A stretch of DNA of 64,000 nucleotides. Origin: Chthoniobacter flavus. Lineage in GTDB: Bacteria; Verrucomicrobiota; Verrucomicrobiia; Chthoniobacterales; JACTMZ01. The DNA lies in assembly GCA_945878135.1 (NCBI GenBank), contig CAMDUL010000001.1, positions 124,001 through 188,000 of the forward strand, read 5' to 3'. The position numbers and the translations under genes are program-made. Shown here in pieces: positions 51,865 through 59,715 of the stretch (position 1 is its first letter; each line of letters begins with the position of its first letter). Below the pieces are notes generated by a model, which did not search any database, was not told where the DNA came from, and was given only the letters and a program-made list of their open reading frames with translations.

Positions 51865-52911
51865 ATGGCACAAACTACCACCACAGGCTTCGCCCGCCGA
51901 CCGGAGCGCCCCGTGCTCTTCCTCGCACCGATGGCCGGGGTGACCAATTCGGTCTTCCGCCGCATCTGCAAAGCGCGCGGCGCCGATGTGCTGACCACCG
52001 AGTTTGTTTCCGCGGACGGCATCATGCACCGCAACGAGCGCACCGAGCACTACGTCGATTTCACCCCGGAGGAACACCCGCTCGGGGTCCAGCTTTTCGG
52101 CGGCGACCCCGAGCAGCTGGCCCGCGGCGCGCAGTCCGTGGTCGACTGGAAACAACCCGACTTCATCGACCTCAACTTCGGCTGCCCGGTCAACAAGGTC
52201 GTTTGCAAAAACGGCGGCTCCGCCCTCCTCCGCGACGGCGCGCTGCTCGCCGCCATCGCCTCGGCCGTGGTCCGCGCCGTGGCGCCGCTTCCGGTCACGG
52301 CCAAGATCCGCACCGGATGGGATCAAAGTTCCATCAATGCGGTCGACAATGCCCGTCATCTCGAGGACGCCGGAATCCGGCGCCTTACCGTGCACGGACG
52401 CACCCGCGCCCAGGGTTACTCGGGGGAAGCCGACTGGGACGTCATCGCCGCCGTGGCCGAGGCCGTGCAGATGCCAGTGGTCGGCAACGGGGACCTCACC
52501 TCGGCGGAAGTGGCCGGTCAGCGCTGGCAGCAAGCGCCGGTCTCCGGACTGATGATCGGACGCGCCGCCATGACCAGTCCGTGGATCTTCCAGGAAATCG
52601 CCGCCGCCTTCCGCGGCGAAGAAGCCCCGCCGGCGCCGACGCTGTCCGACCGCTGGGACCTGATTGAGGACCATTGCCGTCAGGAACTGCAGCGCTGGCG
52701 CAAGACGGAGAAAGGGATGCATGCCATGCGCTCGCGCCTCATGGCCTATTCGCGCGGACTCCATTCCAGCCGCGAACTCCGCCGCCGCTTCGGGGCGGTG
52801 GAGTCGTTGGACGAACTTGCGGCCATCCGCTCGTGGCACGAGAATGCCTTGCATGACGAGCAAGACCGAGACAATGCCATCGAAGTGCCGCCGCACCTGG
52901 CGCACTTGTAG
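51865..52911 (+). CDS. dus: tRNA-dihydrouridine synthase, DusB-like
   Basis: A 348-residue FMN-dependent enzyme reducing uridine to dihydrouridine in tRNA D loops. The flavin-binding start is LFLAPMAGVTNSVFR (about 18-32), the catalytic cysteine lies in NFGCPVNKVVCKNGG (about 107), and LTVHGRTRAQGYSG and GNGDLTS complete the TIM barrel. The C-terminal helical tRNA-binding domain is present. Its TAG stop lies inside a REP-like sequence (TTGTAGCGGCG). Confidence 0.93.
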   Translation: MAQTTTTGFARRPERPVLFLAPMAGVTNSVFRRICKARGADVLTTEFVSADGIMHRNERTEHYVDFTPEEHPLGVQLFGGDPEQLARGAQSVVDWKQPDFIDLNFGCPVNKVVCKNGGSALLRDGALLAAIASAVVRAVAPLPVTAKIRTGWDQSSINAVDNARHLEDAGIRRLTVHGRTRAQGYSGEADWDVIAAVAEAVQMPVVGNGDLTSAEVAGQRWQQAPVSGLMIGRAAMTSPWIFQEIAAAFRGEEAPPAPTLSDRWDLIEDHCRQELQRWRKTEKGMHAMRSRLMAYSRGLHSSRELRRRFGAVESLDELAAIRSWHENALHDEQDRDNAIEVPPHLAHL

Positions 52912-52930
52912 CGGCGTCAGCCTGTCCGCC
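52906..52930 (+). repeat. Single REP-like element at the end of dus
   Basis: TTGTAGCGGCG...TGTCCGCC shares its first 11 and last 8 bases with the left arm of the element at 53685; the middle forms a different small hairpin (CAG-C-CTG). It contains the dus stop codon and ends 3 bases before the GTG of the isoaspartate methyltransferase. Confidence 0.55.
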
Positions 52931-52933
52931 CGA

Positions 52934-53662
52934 GTGCGGATCCCCGCCGCCGGGCGTTTCGTTCCGATCCTCTGCCTCCTCCTCGCGTCCTGCACCGACG
53001 CCAAGCCGCCGCAAACCAGCGACCTTGCCACCCAACGCGAAGCCATGGTCGAGCAGCAGATCGAAGCCCGCGGCATCACCGACCCGGCCACGCTGCGGGC
53101 CATGCGTGCCGTGCCGCGGCACGAATTCCTGCCGATGCGCCTGCGCGGCGAGGCTTACATGGACTACCCGTTGCCCATCGGACACGGACAGACCATCTCC
53201 CAGCCCTACATCGTCGCGTTCATGACCGAAGCCATCCGCCCGCAACCCGGCGAAAAGATTTTGGAGATCGGCGCCGGCTCGGGATATCAGGCCGCCGTGT
53301 TGGCCGCGGCGGGAGCGGAGGTCTACACGGTGGAAATCGTCGCGCCGCTGGCCGAGATGGCGCGGCAGACCCTCGCGCGGCTCGGCTATGACAAAGCCCG
53401 CGTGCTCCACGCCGACGGCTTCCGCGGCTGGCCGGAGCACGCACCTTATGACGCCATTATCGTGACCTGCGCGCCAGACCGCATCCCGCCCCCGCTGATC
53501 GAGCAACTGCGCGACGGCGGACGCATGATCATTCCCGTGGGCACCGGCCTGAGCCAGGAATTGATCCTCCTGCGCAAACACGGCGGCACCATCGAAAAAG
53601 AATCCGTCCTTCCGGTCCGGTTTGTGCCGATGACGGGCGAAGCGCAAGGCGCAGAGCCATAG
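52934..53662 (+). CDS. pcm: Protein-L-isoaspartate O-methyltransferase, lipoprotein form
   Basis: A 242-residue SAM-dependent methyltransferase that repairs isoaspartyl residues. GTG 52934 starts a lipoprotein signal (AGRFVPILCLLLASC), so the enzyme is probably exported. RHEFLP, YPLPIGHGQTISQPYIVAFM and the SAM-binding EIGAGSGYQAAVLA follow as in Pcm. The ORF-track start inside dus is not needed. The gene is bracketed by REP-like repeats at 52906 and 53685. How a SAM-dependent enzyme would work outside the cytoplasm is unclear; a non-processed N-terminus is the alternative. Confidence 0.86.
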   Translation: MRIPAAGRFVPILCLLLASCTDAKPPQTSDLATQREAMVEQQIEARGITDPATLRAMRAVPRHEFLPMRLRGEAYMDYPLPIGHGQTISQPYIVAFMTEAIRPQPGEKILEIGAGSGYQAAVLAAAGAEVYTVEIVAPLAEMARQTLARLGYDKARVLHADGFRGWPEHAPYDAIIVTCAPDRIPPPLIEQLRDGGRMIIPVGTGLSQELILLRKHGGTIEKESVLPVRFVPMTGEAQGAEP

Positions 53663-53684
53663 GCGCATCTTCACCTTCTTCTCC

Positions 53685-53759
53685 ATTTGTAGCGGCGGAC
53701 TATGTCCGCCGGAACACTGCAAGTCGGGGCACCGGCGGACATAGTCCGCCGCGACAAAT
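53685..53759. repeat. BIME-like pair of inverted REP elements (28-bp arms)
   Basis: ATTTGTAGCGGCGGACTATG...CCGG (53685-53712) and its inverted copy at 53732-53759 match at 27 of 28 positions with a 19-base spacer. Each arm itself forms a hairpin, GGCGGAC-TAT-GTCCGCC. The arms are headed by GTAG (left) and GTCG (right, read on the minus strand), the head position known from RAYT-associated REP elements. Confidence 0.8.
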
Positions 53760-53805
53760 TATGCAGGGCTCGACCGCGATCGTCGGTCCGCGGCATGGCA
53801 CTCCC

Positions 53806-53841
53806 GACAAAACAAAACACCCGCACGTTGCCGTGCGGGTG
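53806..53841 (-). terminator. Rho-independent terminator of the PEP-CTERM gene
   Basis: On the minus strand CACCCGCACG-GCAA-CGTGCGGGTG is an exact 10-bp stem with a GCAA tetraloop, followed by TTTTGTTTTG. It lies 22 bases beyond the stop of the PEP-CTERM gene. Confidence 0.9.
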
Positions 53842-53863
53842 TGGTGAAGAAATTAGCTTGGAA

Positions 53864-54532
53864 TCAAGCGACCTGCTGCTGACGACGGCGCCATCCAGCG
53901 AAGGCCGCACCACCGGCGAGGATCGCCATGGCGGCCCATGTGCCGGGTTCGGGAATTGCCGTGACGCTTACAGAGACGCTGTCAATGACTCCGGCGATCG
54001 ACCCGCCTTCAGACCACACCGCACCAGAGTTGCTTGTAGTGAGGTTGTTGGCCCAGGACCACGAACTCAAGTTCTGCGCGGTGGGGGATGAAGCACCCTG
54101 ATTAATTGCCCAGTTGGCTGTGCCAGAGAGGCGACTCGCAACAAGGAAGTAAGTGGTGTTGGGCGCAAGGGCTGCGTTGAGATTGAACGCGACCGACAGG
54201 GGCACGTCTTCACCAGTTGCATAAGTTGCTGTGGCGAAAGAACCGGTTGCGACGCCGGGCCTCGGGCTCGGGCTCCCACCCGTCACGCTGGTGTAAAGAT
54301 CCAAACGCACGGACCCACTTCCTTCCAAACCGATATTGACAGACTGGAGACCGAGGAAAAAGGAGTCCGTGGTGAAACCAACCGCCGTCCAACTGCTGGT
54401 GGAGAGACCGCGGTAGACGGTATCAAAACCATCGGTGCCATTGGCCCCGAGGTTACCGAACACGATAGCCGCGTTGGTGGAACCAACGGCGAGCACGGTG
54501 CCCATGACGATTGCTGCGAGTGTTTTTTTCAT
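53864..54532 (-). CDS. PEP-CTERM sorting-domain protein (exosortase substrate)
   Basis: A 222-residue secreted protein. It has a signal peptide (MKKTLAAIVMGTVLAVGSTNA) and a beta-rich, Ser/Thr/Gly/Ala-rich body with few charged residues. The C-terminus is the PEP-CTERM tripartite signal: IPEPGTWAAMA, a hydrophobic helix and the basic end GWRRRQQQVA. Exosortase recognises PEP and processes the protein at the membrane. Its codon and base use are less GC-rich than its neighbours'. It has its own -35/-10 promoter and a strong terminator, so it is a monocistronic, probably highly expressed gene. The body shows no enzyme motif. Confidence 0.95.
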   Translation of the reverse strand: MKKTLAAIVMGTVLAVGSTNAAIVFGNLGANGTDGFDTVYRGLSTSSWTAVGFTTDSFFLGLQSVNIGLEGSGSVRLDLYTSVTGGSPSPRPGVATGSFATATYATGEDVPLSVAFNLNAALAPNTTYFLVASRLSGTANWAINQGASSPTAQNLSSWSWANNLTTSNSGAVWSEGGSIAGVIDSVSVSVTAIPEPGTWAAMAILAGGAAFAGWRRRQQQVA

Positions 54533-54583
54533 GAATGATGAGTGGGTTTTGTGTTGGATTTGGAGAAGCAGAACTTCTTGCTT

Positions 54584-54618
54584 TGGGTGGAGATTAGCGG
54601 GTGATCGGCGGCTGTCAA
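54584..54618 (-). promoter_or_regulatory. Sigma-70-type promoter of the PEP-CTERM gene
   Basis: On the minus strand TTGACA (54613-54618) is a perfect -35, then a 16-base spacer and TAATCT (54591-54596) as -10, matching the three most conserved -10 bases. Transcription would start near 54584, giving an untranslated leader of about 50 bases. Confidence 0.75.
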
Positions 54619-54719
54619 AGAAAAATTAGGGTCTGGCGCACATTTTTTTTCAGCCAGTTGGAGGGACGACAAATGGCCAACGGGGCCCCAATATGAGTCC
54701 TTGTTCTGATTGTGGCGTT

Positions 54720-56501
54720 TCAGGGGGCTGGCGTCAGCAGGTTCATCTCCTCCGCGGTCAAACGGGTCTGGTCGATGGCGGCGAGCAACCGGGCCGCGTT
54801 GAAGGACTGCCCGCTGGCGCCCCGCAAGACGGCGTAAACAATGGCTTGCTCGGCCGGTGTTAGCTCCGGGAGAAAGACATCCACCTGATCGAAGACAGCC
54901 AGTGCCTCATCGTTTCGGCCCGCTTTGACCAAGGCGAGAGCGTGGGTCAGGCGAAGGGGAATGTTGGCCGGGGCGACCGCGATGGCCGCGGCGGTTTCGG
55001 CCGGGTCGACGGGGCGGCCGGCGAGGAGGTCACGGCGGCGGCGGGAGTCCTGGACCGCGAGGTGATCAGGAACGACCTGACCGGCCGCATCCAAGGCCCG
55101 GAGCAAGGTGTCTTCGTCGCCCCGGCCTTTGAACCGGGCCCGGGCCAAAGGATAAGCCTCCGGAGCGGAATCCTGGCGGGCGCAGAGCGCGAGCAGGATG
55201 TCGTCGACCAAGACGGACTCGCCGTGAAAATCGAGGGCGCGCACGGTTTGCGCGAGGCGCTGCTCCCGCGCGGCGTTGTCGAGCGACTGGGCCACGAGGT
55301 CGGGCACGAGGGAATCCTGACCGAGCCGCCGCGCCGCCACGGCCCGGGTGGAGAGACGCAGGGAAAGGGGCACCACGGTGCTTTCCATGCCGGACATCTC
55401 GTAGAGGGCCGGCCATTGGGCCAGATTGGACAGGGCCTCGGACCGCGCGGCGTAGGCGGATGTTTCGCTCACCGCGTCGTCGGCATTGAGCACCTCCGGG
55501 ACCAAGGCGGACTGCCCGTTGCGGTTGAGCCAGTTGGCGAACTCGGCGCGGCGGTCGAGCGGGGCGTCCTCGAAGACCGGACGGAATTCCGCGGCAAGCG
55601 TGGCCGCCTCGGCGGCGCCGGATTCAATCGAGTAATCCGCCGCGAGGAAGAGGGCCGGATTCCCGGCCGAGCGATCCTGCAGAGCGTCCTGCGCCCACTT
55701 CCAGGCGGTGGTGCGGGGAATCGGGGCGGCGGGCAGGGCCATGGAGACCGCGCGCGGACCGTATTTGGTGCCGCGCAGGGCTTCGGTCAGCTGCAAAATC
55801 TCGGCCATGGCTTGGTCATCCTCCTCGGAAGGCACCGCCGGCGGCAGCAGGGCCGGCCCGTAGCGAAGAAGGAGGAAGCGCAGAAGTTCGAGGCGCAGCT
55901 CGTCGTCATCGCCGGCCGCGACCGCCGTGCGGGCCAGAGCCACGGCGCGGGAATAGTCACCGCGGCGCGCAGCAAGCTGGGCCCGCAGTCCGGCCACGTG
56001 GCCCGCTTCGCCTTTGCCTTCGAGCGCGGTGATGGCCGCGTCGAACTGCGCTTCCGTGCCGAAAACCAGAGCGAGCCGCGCGTGTTCCCTCGCTTCGAGG
56101 GGCGTGAGATCGTCCGCCGCGGCCAACGCTTCCCATTCCGCCAGCATGGGCTCGTCGTTGGTGCGGCTGCGCACATAGACCCACGCGCGGTGCACGACCG
56201 GATCGCCAGGACGGAGGCTCTGGGCCACCATGATCTGACGGTAGCCGCGGGCGAAAACATCGTTTTCCACGCTGCGCATGCCCTCGGCCGCCAAATAACG
56301 CGCGCGGAGACCGATGCCCACGTAGGCGGACAAACCGCCGAGGATGATGATGGCGGGCACGGCGATGGGCAGCCAGAGCAGGAACCGCCGGCGGATGCGC
56401 TTGAACCAAGGCAGGTCGCCCCGAGGCTGGCGGAATTCCGACCACCAGCGACCGACCAAGCCGCGCGGGCGCCGGGCAGAAGAGCTGCGCTCGCGGCTCA
56501 T
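54720..56501 (-). CDS. Membrane-anchored TPR-like repeat protein
   Basis: A 593-residue protein. A basic cytosolic N-terminus (about 1-38, FKRIRRRFLLWLP) leads to one transmembrane helix (VPAIIILGGLSAYVGIGL, about 43-60), then about 520 periplasmic residues of helical repeats with TPR character. Examples are DAAITALEGKGEAGHVAGLRAQLAARRGD, YSRAVALARTAVAAGDDD and ALVKAGRNDEALAVFDQV. No catalytic motif. It is coupled to the upstream discoidin-like gene by ATGA and sits between the PEP-CTERM gene and the exosortase, so a role in extracellular polymer assembly or export is a fair inference. Confidence 0.82.
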   Translation of the reverse strand: MSRERSSSARRPRGLVGRWWSEFRQPRGDLPWFKRIRRRFLLWLPIAVPAIIILGGLSAYVGIGLRARYLAAEGMRSVENDVFARGYRQIMVAQSLRPGDPVVHRAWVYVRSRTNDEPMLAEWEALAAADDLTPLEAREHARLALVFGTEAQFDAAITALEGKGEAGHVAGLRAQLAARRGDYSRAVALARTAVAAGDDDELRLELLRFLLLRYGPALLPPAVPSEEDDQAMAEILQLTEALRGTKYGPRAVSMALPAAPIPRTTAWKWAQDALQDRSAGNPALFLAADYSIESGAAEAATLAAEFRPVFEDAPLDRRAEFANWLNRNGQSALVPEVLNADDAVSETSAYAARSEALSNLAQWPALYEMSGMESTVVPLSLRLSTRAVAARRLGQDSLVPDLVAQSLDNAAREQRLAQTVRALDFHGESVLVDDILLALCARQDSAPEAYPLARARFKGRGDEDTLLRALDAAGQVVPDHLAVQDSRRRRDLLAGRPVDPAETAAAIAVAPANIPLRLTHALALVKAGRNDEALAVFDQVDVFLPELTPAEQAIVYAVLRGASGQSFNAARLLAAIDQTRLTAEEMNLLTPAP

Positions 56502-57100
56502 GGCAAGGCGGACGCGGCGGTGTCTGCGGCGGGCTCGGCCGCAGGGACCTCGCTCCCCGATGGCTCCGCGGGGGCGCCTTCCGTCCGTCCAACCAGTTGC
56601 AGTCCGTTATCCTGACCGTCGAGACCGATCCGCACCCACGCGTGCCCGTGCGAGACCGCCCGGATCTGGAAGTGCGTGAGGCGCACCGGATCGAAGGAAA
56701 ATTCCTGCCAGCCGCCCAGCTTGAACATCTTGAGGTTGATCGTCTCGCCCGCGCTGGCCACGGGGACAAACGGGCCGTTGGGCGAGTCGGCGGCCAGGAT
56801 CTCGAGCGATTTGATATTCTGCGGACTGCTCGCTTCGATGAAGATGCGAACGGTGCTGATCTCGGACGGACGCTTGAAAGCAAAGACCGCGCCGGCCAGT
56901 TCGTCGGCCGGGAGGTCGAAGCCGCCCTCGAGCAATTTGGCCGGACGGTCCGAAGGGGCCGCGATGATTTCGGCGTCCTCGGGATTGAGGAGGTTGCGCG
57001 GCGCGGACTCCTCCGCTCCGGCGCGCGGCAGGGCCATCGCCATGAGCAGCAGGCAGGCGGCGACCGGGAAATGCGCGGCGTGAGAGATCATAGTCACCAT
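56498..57100 (-). CDS. Exported discoidin-like (F5/8 type C-like) domain protein
   Basis: A 200-residue protein with a signal peptide (FPVAACLLLMAMALPRAGA). One beta-sandwich domain (about 38-165) reads NLLNPEDAEIIAAPSDRPAKLLEGG, VRIFIEASSPQNIKSLEILAADSPNGPF and GWQEFSFDPVRLTHFQIRAVS, a layout typical of discoidin-like carbohydrate-binding domains. An Ala/Pro/Glu-rich tail follows. ATG 57091 is an alternative start. It is the first gene of a two-gene unit with the TPR protein and diverges from the exosortase, so it may bind the exopolysaccharide handled at this locus. Confidence 0.78.
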   Translation of the reverse strand: MVTMISHAAHFPVAACLLLMAMALPRAGAEESAPRNLLNPEDAEIIAAPSDRPAKLLEGGFDLPADELAGAVFAFKRPSEISTVRIFIEASSPQNIKSLEILAADSPNGPFVPVASAGETINLKMFKLGGWQEFSFDPVRLTHFQIRAVSHGHAWVRIGLDGQDNGLQLVGRTEGAPAEPSGSEVPAAEPAADTAASALP

Positions 57101-57212
57101 GGGTCGGGCGCTCTCCTATCGCGGAGGAGTCGCGCGGTGTCAAGAAGCCAACACCGCGGCGCCCGCAGGATTGACCTTGGCCGGAGCGGCTTCCGAGGTA
57201 TGTTTTGCCGCC

Positions 57213-58769
57213 GTGACGACCCGCACCCCAACCGAGGAACGCCGCGCCGCCTGGTTTTTCTTCGCGGCGCTGGGCGCGCTCTGGTTCGCTTTGTTCTACC
57301 GGCTGGCCTTCATCTGGGAAACCGACGACCAGTATTCCCACGGGTGGATGGTGCCGCTCTTCGCGGGGTGGATCTTCGCCGAACGCTGGTCCCGTCGGCC
57401 GGACCCCGCCCCTCCCCGCCGGATGTGGCCGACCGCGCTCTTGCTCGCCGCCCTCTGGCTGCCCGCCGCGGGAGCCAACCTGATCCTCGAATCCTCGCCG
57501 CAGTGGCGTCCAATAATGTGGCTCTTTGCCGGGGCGGTCTTCGCGGCGAGCCTGCTTTTGGCGCGGATGGCCGGCGGCGCGCCGTGGCTGCGGCACTTCG
57601 CTTTCCCCTTTATCTTCGCCCTCACAGCCGTGCCCTGGCCCTACGACTTTGAAAGATGGCTGACCCTCGAACTGAGCATGCTCGGTGCCGGCATCACCGG
57701 GATCCTGCTCAACCTCGGCGGCATCCTCGCCGTGGTGCAGGGCAACAATATCGAGATCGACACCGGCGTGCTCGGGGTGGACGACGCCTGCAGCGGCGTG
57801 CGTTCTTTCCAGTCCAGCCTCATGGCCGCCCTCCTCTTCGGCGAGTGGTTCGGCTTCCGTTTCGGTTGGCGGATTTTCCTCGCGATGGCCGGCATCCTCG
57901 TTGCCTACCTCCTCAACATTGCCCGCATGCTCATCCTCTGCCTCGCCGCTTTGCAGGGCGGAGTCGGCGTCCTCGACCAATGGCACGACCCGGCCGGCTT
58001 CGCCATCCTCTTTGTCTCGATGGGCTGCCTGTTACTGCTCAGCCTCGCTCTGAAAAAGTTGCCCGGGGCCACGGTTACCCCGCCGCCCGCGCGGACTCCG
58101 GGGCCGGGGCCCGCCGGCGGCATCGTCACGGCAGCCGTTGTCGTCCTCGCCGCCACCGTCCTGCTCCCGCTCACCACCGAGTCTTGGTATCGCTGGCGCG
58201 AGAGCCTGCGGGCACCGGTGGACACGTGGACACTCGTCCCCGCGCCCGCCGGAGTTCAGGAAGAACCGCTCGGGGAGCGGGTGGAGAGTATGCTCGGCTA
58301 TGACGAAGGTTTCCGGCGGCGCTGGACCGATGAGAAGTCTCGCTCGCTCGACCTCATTTACACGCGCTGGTTGCCCGGGCGCAAAGCCCTCGGGATGGGC
58401 CCGCATCCGCCGGACACCTGTCAGCGGGCCATCGGGCGCGAGATCATTCAGAAATCGCCCGCGCGGCTAGCCAGGCTCGGACACATCGAATTGCCCTACC
58501 AGATCTACACCATCAAGGACACGAACCGGACCTTTTACCTGCTCTTCGCCCTCGACGATGGCTACCGCGATCCCGAATGGTTGAAATCGGGCCTCATGCA
58601 CTGGGACCTTAGCAAGCGCATGCGTTACCTGCGGGGCGCATTTGAAGGCAACCGGGACACAGGCCGATCCTCACTGCAAATCGCCCTCGTCGGCGAAACC
58701 GATCCGGTGGTGGCCGAGCGCGAATTGCTCGAGGTGCTGCAGGAGTTGGTCGTCGAGCGGCAACCCTGA
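57213..58769 (+). CDS. Exosortase family protein with C-terminal extension
   Basis: A 518-residue membrane cysteine transpeptidase/protease. The first 290 residues have about eight membrane segments with the catalytic triad-like residues: Cys in VDDACSGVRSFQS (about 192), Arg in NIARMLIL (about 238) and His in WHDPAGFAIL (about 257). YSHGWMVPLF near the N-terminus is also typical. A further 200-residue periplasmic C-terminal region (TESWYRWRESLRAP onward) resembles the EpsI-type domains sometimes fused to exosortases. Start: GTG 57213; the ORF-track start at 57099 overlaps the discoidin-like gene's start. Its substrate candidate is encoded 2.7 kb away. Confidence 0.92.
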   Translation: MTTRTPTEERRAAWFFFAALGALWFALFYRLAFIWETDDQYSHGWMVPLFAGWIFAERWSRRPDPAPPRRMWPTALLLAALWLPAAGANLILESSPQWRPIMWLFAGAVFAASLLLARMAGGAPWLRHFAFPFIFALTAVPWPYDFERWLTLELSMLGAGITGILLNLGGILAVVQGNNIEIDTGVLGVDDACSGVRSFQSSLMAALLFGEWFGFRFGWRIFLAMAGILVAYLLNIARMLILCLAALQGGVGVLDQWHDPAGFAILFVSMGCLLLLSLALKKLPGATVTPPPARTPGPGPAGGIVTAAVVVLAATVLLPLTTESWYRWRESLRAPVDTWTLVPAPAGVQEEPLGERVESMLGYDEGFRRRWTDEKSRSLDLIYTRWLPGRKALGMGPHPPDTCQRAIGREIIQKSPARLARLGHIELPYQIYTIKDTNRTFYLLFALDDGYRDPEWLKSGLMHWDLSKRMRYLRGAFEGNRDTGRSSLQIALVGETDPVVAERELLEVLQELVVERQP

Positions 58770-58784
58770 GCGCGGGACAAACCT

Positions 58785-59666
58785 CTATCCCGCAAAGGCA
58801 AACCCCGGCAACCCCTGCACCCCGACTTTTGCGGCGAACAAGTTTCCCGCCTCCGGCTCCGGGGACGACTCGGCCTCCTCGCGACCTTTTTGCGCCGTGG
58901 TGAAATAAAGCACGTCGAGATCCTGACCACCGAAGGCCGGACAAGTCACATTGGCCGCCGGACATTCCACTTTCGCGACCATCTCCCCGGTGAGCGGATT
59001 CCACCGCGCCACGCCGTGGCCGGCCCACAGCGCGGTCCAGAGGAATCCCTCGGCATCGACGGCCATACCGTCCGGGCGCCCGAGCGTCTTGTCCACCTCG
59101 ACAACCGCGCGACGGTTGGCAATGTTGCCGGTTCCCGTGTCATAGTCGAAGGCGAAAACACACCCCGTCTTGGTGTCCGTCCAATAGAACGTCTTTCGGT
59201 CCGGCGACCAGCCGAGTCCGTTCGAATTGCCGGCCCGGTCGACGAGCTTGGTGAAGGTCAGATCCGGCTCGATCCGCCAGAGCGCAGCCTGCCTGTCCGA
59301 ACCGTCGTAGGCGATGGTGCCGGCGAAAAGCCGTCCGCGCGGATCCGGTTTGCCGTCATTGAAACGATTCCCCGGCACCTCCGCCTCCGGATCGCAGAGC
59401 AGGACGAATTTCCCGCTCTCGAAATCCATCCGCGCGATGCCGTCCCTCGTCCCCAGCACCAGATCCCCGCGCGTGGTCGGCTGGACCAACGACACGTGGC
59501 ACGGCGTCTTGCGCATTTCATCCTGCCCGGTCGCCGGATCGAACCGGTGCACCTCGCAGCGCAGGATGTCCACCCAGTAAAGCCGCTGTTCATCGGCGAA
59601 CCAACACGCCCCCTCGCCCAGGACGGCGCGACTGCGGAGCACACACTCGGAAGGAAAAACCTGCAT
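58785..59666 (-). CDS. SMP-30/gluconolactonase family protein
   Basis: A 293-residue six-bladed beta-propeller lactonase. LGEGACWFADEQRLYWVDI opens the first blade with the metal-binding Glu. PGNRFNDGKPDPRGRLFAGTI (about 107-127) holds the Asn and Asp ligands, GNSNGLGWSPDRKTFYWTDT another Asn, and RPDGMAVDAEGFLWTALW the active-site Asp. It would hydrolyse sugar-acid lactones (gluconolactone, xylonolactone or similar). The start is ATG 59666; the longer ORF-track start overlaps sufU. No signal peptide. Confidence 0.91.
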   Translation of the reverse strand: MQVFPSECVLRSRAVLGEGACWFADEQRLYWVDILRCEVHRFDPATGQDEMRKTPCHVSLVQPTTRGDLVLGTRDGIARMDFESGKFVLLCDPEAEVPGNRFNDGKPDPRGRLFAGTIAYDGSDRQAALWRIEPDLTFTKLVDRAGNSNGLGWSPDRKTFYWTDTKTGCVFAFDYDTGTGNIANRRAVVEVDKTLGRPDGMAVDAEGFLWTALWAGHGVARWNPLTGEMVAKVECPAANVTCPAFGGQDLDVLYFTTAQKGREEAESSPEPEAGNLFAAKVGVQGLPGFAFAG

Positions 59667-59715
59667 CGGACCCTGCCTATCGCCCGCGGCGCGGCGCGTA
59701 AAGACCGCAGCGGCC

